Part shown: in pieces, positions 4,747-8,588 of the stretch | Numbering within the stretch: position 1 is the stretch's first letter | Layout of the letters: every line of letters begins with the position of its first letter | DNA from: Lysobacteraceae bacterium | Lineage (GTDB): Bacteria > Pseudomonadota > Gammaproteobacteria > Xanthomonadales > Xanthomonadaceae | DNA length: 8,588 bases | Assembly (NCBI GenBank): GCA_027483745.1 | Contig: JAIXTZ010000136.1 | Location: forward strand, 1 to 8,588 | Direction of reading: 5' to 3' | Notes under the pieces: generated by a model | Databases searched by the model: none | What the model saw: the letters and a program-made list of their open reading frames with translations, nothing else | What the model was told of the DNA's origin: nothing | Translations under genes and position numbers: made by a program

Positions 4747-7133
4747 GCGGGATCTCCCGCGGCGGCGCGGAGGCGTTGTTGGTGGGCGAGGATCCATGTG
4801 GTGAGCGCCTCCACGGGCAAGGGTCGGCTGAAGTGGTAGCCCTGCGCCACGTCGCACTGCAAGCGTGCCAGCACGTCGAGGCCGGCCTCGGTTTCCAATC
4901 CCTCGGCGACGACCTTGAGGCCCAGCGCATGGCCGAGCTGGACGATGGACTGCACGATACGTTCGTCCTCGCTGCCGGGCGCCAGCTGGAGCACGAAGCT
5001 CTTGTCGATCTTGAGCTCGTCGGCGGGAAGGTGCTTGAGCTGGCCCAACGAGCTCTGCCCCGTGCCGAAATCGTCCACCGACACCCGGAGGCCATCGGCG
5101 CGGAGCACGTTGAGCGAGGCGATGGCGCGATCGAGATCGGCGAGCACGGCACTCTCCGTGACCTCGACGATGACCTGCGTCGCGGGAATGCCGTGATGGC
5201 GAAGGCGTTCGAGCACCGCGCCGGGCAGTTCGGGATCGGCGAGGTCGATGGCCGAGAGGTTGATGGCCACGCCGACGTCGATGCCCCGAGCCCGCCAGTC
5301 CGCCATGTCCGCGAAGGCGCGATCCACCACCCAGCGCGTCAGCACGCCCACCAAGCCGGCGCGTTCCGCGAGCGGGATGAATTCATCGGGGCCGATCCGC
5401 CCGAGGGTCGGATGCGTCCAGCGCAGCAGCGCCTCGGCATGACGCACGTCGCGGGTGGCGACGTCGACCTTGGGCTGGTAGTTCAGGGTGAACTGACCGT
5501 CGTCGATCGCGCCGCGCAGTTCGCCGACGATGGCGAGCTGGCGCAAGTGCTGCTCGTCCATGCCCTCGCGGTAGAGCGCGATCGCGTGGCCTTCGCGCTT
5601 CGCGAGATCGTTGGCGATCTCCACGCGACGGAACAGCGTGCGCGCATCCGGCAAGGCCTTCGCATCATCGCGCCGGAAGGGCACCAGCCCAAGGGTGGCG
5701 TCGAGGCGCAGCGGTGCGCCGTCGACGTCCATCGGGGCGACCAGTGCCGCGATCAGGGCTTCCGCTTTTGCCGCGGCGGCGGTCGCGTCCGCGCCCCAGA
5801 GTGCGACAAGGAATTCGTCGCCGCCGAGCCGCGCCAAGAGGTCGTCGCCCCGCACCGTGCCCTGCAGCCGGCGCGCGACTTCCGCGAGCGCGAGGTCGCC
5901 ATGGCGGTGGCCGAGCAGGTCGTTCACTTCGTGGAAGCGGCGCAGGTCGATCATCGCCAGCGCGCCGTCGACGAGACGCGGGTCCTGTAGCCGGGCGTGC
6001 AGAATGCCGAGCGCGCGTTCGCGGTTGGGCAAGCCGGTCAGCGCGTCGTGCCCGGCCTGGTGGACGATCCGCTGCTCGCGTTCGGCGATGCTGTCTTGCA
6101 TCGCATTGAAGGCCTCGGCGAGCGTGGCGAATTCGTCGGTGCCGGTCACCGCGAGGCGCGTTGCGTATTCGCCGCCGCGGATGCGCTCGGCTGCATGCGC
6201 CAACGCACCCACCGGCCCGCTGACCCGCCGCCCGATGGCGAACGCGGCGATGATGGCCAGCGCCGTTGCGCCGAACGACAGCGACAGCACCTGCGCCTGC
6301 AGCCCGCCATACGGCTGCATGGCACGCTCCCGCGATGCCTGCAGGACGAGGTAGACGGGCGTGCCCTGTTCTGCCGACAGGCGCAGCGCCATGGCCGGAT
6401 CGACCTCGCGCTCGAGGTCGTGCAGCAGCAGGCGCGACACGCCGGTGGCGAGCAACGCCGCATCCTCGCCGTTTGGCACCCAAGCGCCTTCGGCTACGCG
6501 CCATCCCGGGCCTTGGCGAACCAGCACGCTGGCATCGACGCCGGCGACCGCACCGATTTCCTCGGCTTCATCACTCCCGAAGGCCTGGCCGAGCCCCATC
6601 CAGCCGACGAGGTCCGGGGCGAACACCGGGACCAGGGCATAGCGCACCGGCTGCTCGCCGAGGGCGACGACGCCCGAGGCGAAGCCCTGCTCGCGGGCCG
6701 TGGCGAGGCGCGCCGCCACGCCCGCCTGCGGGATCAGCGCGCCGTCGGGCATGCGCTGCGCCAGCAGGCGGCCATCGGGGGCGAGGACCATGGCGAAGGG
6801 GGCATCGATCCGCCCCGCCGCGCTTTCGAGCATGGATTCCAGCGTCGGCCCGTCCTGCGTCGCGATGGCCTGCTTGAATCCGAAATCGTCGGCGAGCACG
6901 AACACGCGCTCAAGCAGCTGCCGTTGTCGTGCATCGTCCAAGCGCTCCCAGACGCGCGCGCCGACCTCCAGCCCGTCCACGAGCTGCTGGTCGACGCCGT
7001 TGCGTACCGCGACCTGCACCGTCAGCCAGCCGACCAGCTGCAGCATCAGCACCAGCCCGGTGAGGATGAGCAGGAGCTTGGTGCCGAAGCGCAGCCCGGC
7101 ACGTGGCGCGGCGGTGGCCGGTGCGTCACTCAC
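4743..7133 (-). CDS. Cache-HAMP-GGDEF-EAL cyclic-di-GMP enzyme, membrane sensor
   Basis: A 796-residue bifunctional-type protein that could make and degrade c-di-GMP in response to an envelope signal. TM1 is at 19-42. A periplasmic domain of about 235 residues (44-281) resembles a double Cache sensor of the dCache_3 type (for example LESMLESAAGRIDAPFAMVLAPDGRLLA region). TM2 is at 282-302, then HAMP. The GGDEF domain has an intact active loop GGDEF at 437-441 and an inhibitory-site RGDD at 428-431. Upstream, D396-L-R-R-F-H-E-V-N404 keeps the metal Asp and guanine-binding Asn, but has His where PleD has Lys332. The EAL domain has E567-A-L-L-R-W, the NLS, EVTES, DDFGTG (from 687), LKID, VAEGLET and QGYHFSRPLP motifs, so phosphodiesterase residues look complete. 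The GTG start overlaps the stop of the copper-protein gene by 8 bases (GTGAGTGA) with no clear Shine-Dalgarno, implying translational coupling. Its TGA overlaps the next ATG. Confidence 0.94.
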   Translation of the reverse strand: MSDAPATAAPRAGLRFGTKLLLILTGLVLMLQLVGWLTVQVAVRNGVDQQLVDGLEVGARVWERLDDARQRQLLERVFVLADDFGFKQAIATQDGPTLESMLESAAGRIDAPFAMVLAPDGRLLAQRMPDGALIPQAGVAARLATAREQGFASGVVALGEQPVRYALVPVFAPDLVGWMGLGQAFGSDEAEEIGAVAGVDASVLVRQGPGWRVAEGAWVPNGEDAALLATGVSRLLLHDLEREVDPAMALRLSAEQGTPVYLVLQASRERAMQPYGGLQAQVLSLSFGATALAIIAAFAIGRRVSGPVGALAHAAERIRGGEYATRLAVTGTDEFATLAEAFNAMQDSIAEREQRIVHQAGHDALTGLPNRERALGILHARLQDPRLVDGALAMIDLRRFHEVNDLLGHRHGDLALAEVARRLQGTVRGDDLLARLGGDEFLVALWGADATAAAAKAEALIAALVAPMDVDGAPLRLDATLGLVPFRRDDAKALPDARTLFRRVEIANDLAKREGHAIALYREGMDEQHLRQLAIVGELRGAIDDGQFTLNYQPKVDVATRDVRHAEALLRWTHPTLGRIGPDEFIPLAERAGLVGVLTRWVVDRAFADMADWRARGIDVGVAINLSAIDLADPELPGAVLERLRHHGIPATQVIVEVTESAVLADLDRAIASLNVLRADGLRVSVDDFGTGQSSLGQLKHLPADELKIDKSFVLQLAPGSEDERIVQSIVQLGHALGLKVVAEGLETEAGLDVLARLQCDVAQGYHFSRPLPVEALTTWILAHQQRLRAAAGDPA
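4747..4760 (-). promoter_or_regulatory. Hairpin covering the Shine-Dalgarno of the DUF3034 gene
   Basis: Directly before the ATG the minus strand reads as an inverted repeat, GCGGG - AGAT - CCCGC (up to 6 bp if the loop closes to GA). The Shine-Dalgarno GGGAG (4758-4754) falls in its 5' arm and loop. If folded, it would hide the ribosome site until ribosomes translating the upstream gene reach the overlapping TGA, giving coupled expression. Confidence 0.5.
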
Positions 7134-7806
7134 GCGGTGGATTGCGGAACTTGTCCTGCAGGGCGCGCAGGCGGTCGGTGCCGCGCGGCGGCGGCGGCGG
7201 CGCCAAGGGCAGGTCGAGGGTCGCGAGGCCGGCCATCGGCAGCGTGATTGGCGTCTTCGGCGCCGCGTCGAGGGTGGGAAGGCGCTCGTGCCACGCGGTC
7301 AGCAGGTAGGCGCCTTCCGGCGCATCGAGGGTCACCCGCCCGTCCGCCCCGGTGATGGCGTGGTGCGGCGTGTCGACGATGACCACGTACCCCTTCATCC
7401 AGTCGTGGATGTTGCATCCGAGCGTGACCACCCCCGCACGGTCGAAGACCACCGGGTCCGGCGGTGTTCCCGTGTACAGCGGGAGCTCGAAGCGCTTGGC
7501 GGCCGAGAACGAGTACACCTGGTGGCGGATCGCATCGCTGTTGGGGAAGCGCACCCGCGAGCCCTTCGTCACCACCAGCACCCGTGGCTGGAACTCGCTG
7601 TTGACCTGGTCCATCACCGCTTCGATCGGTGCGACGGCGGCCGCGCGACCGATCGGCGTCAGCGTGACGACCGCCGATGCGACCGGCTGACCCCCGCTGC
7701 GGACTTCGACGCGGAGCGCGGCGCTCAGCGCTCCAGGCAGCAGGCCGAGCAGCAGTGCGCATGCCACGGCCGGCGTGGAGGGAACGAGGCGGATACCCAC
7801 GAGCAT
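7126..7806 (-). CDS. Secreted cupredoxin, 'methylamine utilization protein' family
   Basis: A 226-residue exported type-1 (blue) copper protein. The signal peptide ends near ALSA (about residue 29). A beta-rich N-terminal part leads into the cupredoxin fold from about residue 65: MDQVNSEFQPRVLVV, KGSRVRFPNSD, His95 in AIRHQVYSF, then GCNIHDWM with Cys131, His134 and Met137. That is the Cx2Hx2M spacing of pseudoazurin and amicyanin, so all four copper ligands are present. After it, HHAITGADGRVTLDAPEGAY resembles a small carboxypeptidase-regulatory-like beta domain (about 148-175). The tail is Pro-rich and then charged (RLRALQDKFRN). The ATG has GGAG 7 bases upstream. This is the first gene of the overlapping four-gene set and lies 68 bases after phhA. 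The usual name is misleading: no methylamine dehydrogenase genes are here. Likely roles are electron transfer or copper-dependent sensing in the periplasm; the partner is unknown. Confidence 0.9.
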   Translation of the reverse strand: MLVGIRLVPSTPAVACALLLGLLPGALSAALRVEVRSGGQPVASAVVTLTPIGRAAAVAPIEAVMDQVNSEFQPRVLVVTKGSRVRFPNSDAIRHQVYSFSAAKRFELPLYTGTPPDPVVFDRAGVVTLGCNIHDWMKGYVVIVDTPHHAITGADGRVTLDAPEGAYLLTAWHERLPTLDAAPKTPITLPMAGLATLDLPLAPPPPPRGTDRLRALQDKFRNPPRE

Positions 7807-7841
7807 GCCGGGACTCCGATCACCAAGGTCCCCGGATCATA
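7807..7841 (-). promoter_or_regulatory. Possible promoter -10 and leader of the copper/c-di-GMP/globin operon
   Basis: In the 68-base gap after phhA the minus strand contains TATGAT (7841-7836), one base from the sigma-70 -10 consensus. It would place a transcript start about 20-25 bases before the cupredoxin ATG. No convincing -35 is present at 16-18 bases, so an activator may be needed or the match may be chance. The short leader can pair GGGAC (7832-7828) with GTCCC (7814-7810), which touches the Shine-Dalgarno GGAG (7817-7814). Read-through from phhA is the alternative source of transcript. Confidence 0.4.
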
Positions 7842-7874
7842 CCCATCGAGGCCCGCCGGGCGACGTGCGCGGCG

Positions 7875-8588
7875 TCAGACGTCGCCGTCGTTTGACCAGC
7901 CTTCACCGCTGCCACGGGTGAACACCCGGTCGGTGGCCAATACCTCGCCCGCAGGCAGGGTCGGCTCGTCGGCCAGCCGCGCGTAGATCGGCGCGAAGTC
8001 CGGGCGGGTGGCCTCCATCAGCTGCTCGTAGCTGTCGATGACGAAGTAGGTCTTCTGGAAGGTGTCGATGCGGAATCGCGTGCGCATGATCCGCTCGAGG
8101 TCGAAGCCGATGCGGTTCGGCGCGGCCGAGTCGAGGCAGTGCACCGACTCGCTCTTCGAGCTCAGGATGCCGGCGCCGTAGATGCGCAGGCCGGCGGCCG
8201 TGTTGATCAGGCCGAACTCCACCGTGTACCAGTACAGCCGCGTCAGCTGGGCGAGCGCTTCGGCGCCGAATCCGTGGGCGCGCACGCCACCGTGCCCGTA
8301 GGCCTGCAGGTAGTCGGCGAACACCGGGTTCATCAGCAGGGGCACGTGGCCGAACAGGTCGTGGAACAGGTCGGGCTCGCTCAAGTAGTCGAGCTGCTCC
8401 GGCGTGCGGATCCACCAGGTCACCGGGAAGCGGCGCGCCGCGAGGTGCTCGAAGAAGGTCAGCTCGGGCAGCAGGCCCTCGACGCCGATCAGCTCCCAGC
8501 CGGTGCGCGCGCGCAGCATGCGGTTGAGCTCGTCGAACTTCGGGATGCGGTCCTCGCCCATGCCCATCGCGTCCTGCGTGCGCAGGAA
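7875..8588 (-). CDS. phhA: Phenylalanine-4-hydroxylase, C-terminal 237 codons (5' end outside window)
   Basis: Non-haem iron, tetrahydropterin-dependent enzyme that converts phenylalanine to tyrosine with O2 in the cytoplasm. The frame is open to the right edge (reading FLRTQDAMGMGEDRIP), so the true start is beyond the window; the internal ATG at 8567 is not the start. Visible signatures are GWELIGVEGLLPELTFFEHL, FPVTWWIR, and DLFHDLFGHVPLLMNP with the two iron histidines (codons at 8361-8363 and 8346-8348). TRLYWYTVEFGL carries the third iron ligand Glu (8217-8219), followed by GAGILSS and FQKTYFVIDSYEQL. Bacterial members are about 260-300 residues, so probably only a short N-terminal part is missing. 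No obvious terminator follows, and the copper-protein gene starts 68 bases downstream on the same strand. Residues look intact. Confidence 0.97.
   Translation of the reverse strand, partial: FLRTQDAMGMGEDRIPKFDELNRMLRARTGWELIGVEGLLPELTFFEHLAARRFPVTWWIRTPEQLDYLSEPDLFHDLFGHVPLLMNPVFADYLQAYGHGGVRAHGFGAEALAQLTRLYWYTVEFGLINTAAGLRIYGAGILSSKSESVHCLDSAAPNRIGFDLERIMRTRFRIDTFQKTYFVIDSYEQLMEATRPDFAPIYARLADEPTLPAGEVLATDRVFTRGSGEGWSNDGDV

Noticed and set aside
3539..5152. Long minus-strand open frame spanning the DUF3034 gene and the EAL end
   Set aside because: Its sequence is Arg/Pro-rich and out of frame with recognised conserved domains on the same strand, so it is a shadow frame.
4512..7247. Long plus-strand open frames opposite the GGDEF-EAL gene
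   Set aside because: They mirror the antisense of strongly conserved catalytic motifs, have no recognisable domain and have low-complexity composition.
7126..7806. Role in methylamine oxidation for the cupredoxin
   Set aside because: No methylamine dehydrogenase, MauG or related genes are in the window, and the neighbours are signalling and globin genes. The label reflects family history only.

Overview
The window is very GC-rich, dense bacterial chromosomal DNA with strong G/C third-position bias. The YidC and MnmE sequences, the end of a likely yidD gene in front of yidC, and the PhhA sequence point to a gammaproteobacterium of the Xanthomonadaceae/Lysobacterales type. This assignment comes from recognising protein families, not from a database search. 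The left end is the classic housekeeping block (yidD-yidC-mnmE) that often lies near the replication origin.

Left part, plus strand (1-3358): the last codons of a probable yidD, then yidC (inner-membrane insertase) 4 bases later, a strong GNRA-looped terminator-like hairpin, and mnmE (tRNA wobble-uridine modification GTPase). YidC carries an exact 66-bp tandem duplication in its Ala/Pro-rich linker. MnmE lacks the usual NKxD guanine-recognition motif.

Middle and right part, minus strand (7806 down to 3381): four genes in a tightly overlapping array. In order of transcription they are a secreted type-1 copper protein (the family usually labelled 'methylamine utilization protein'), a membrane-anchored Cache-HAMP-GGDEF-EAL cyclic-di-GMP enzyme, an exported DUF3034-type probable outer-membrane beta-barrel, and a lipoprotein truncated haemoglobin. 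Junctions are GTGAGTGA (8-base overlap), ATGA (4-base overlap) and a probable 26-base overlap, so the four are very probably translated together. Three products are predicted to be outside the cytoplasm and the fourth has a large periplasmic sensor. This looks like a copper/haem envelope module feeding a c-di-GMP switch, and it is the most interesting part of the window. Its function is not established by the sequence.

Right edge, minus strand (8588 down to 7875): the C-terminal 237 codons of phenylalanine-4-hydroxylase (phhA), running off the window. It ends 68 bases before the copper-protein gene, and a -10-like TATGAT lies in that gap. mnmE and the globin gene converge with only 22 bases between their stop codons. 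No intergenic gap exceeds about 100 bases, and I see no RNA genes, insertion sequences or CRISPR arrays.
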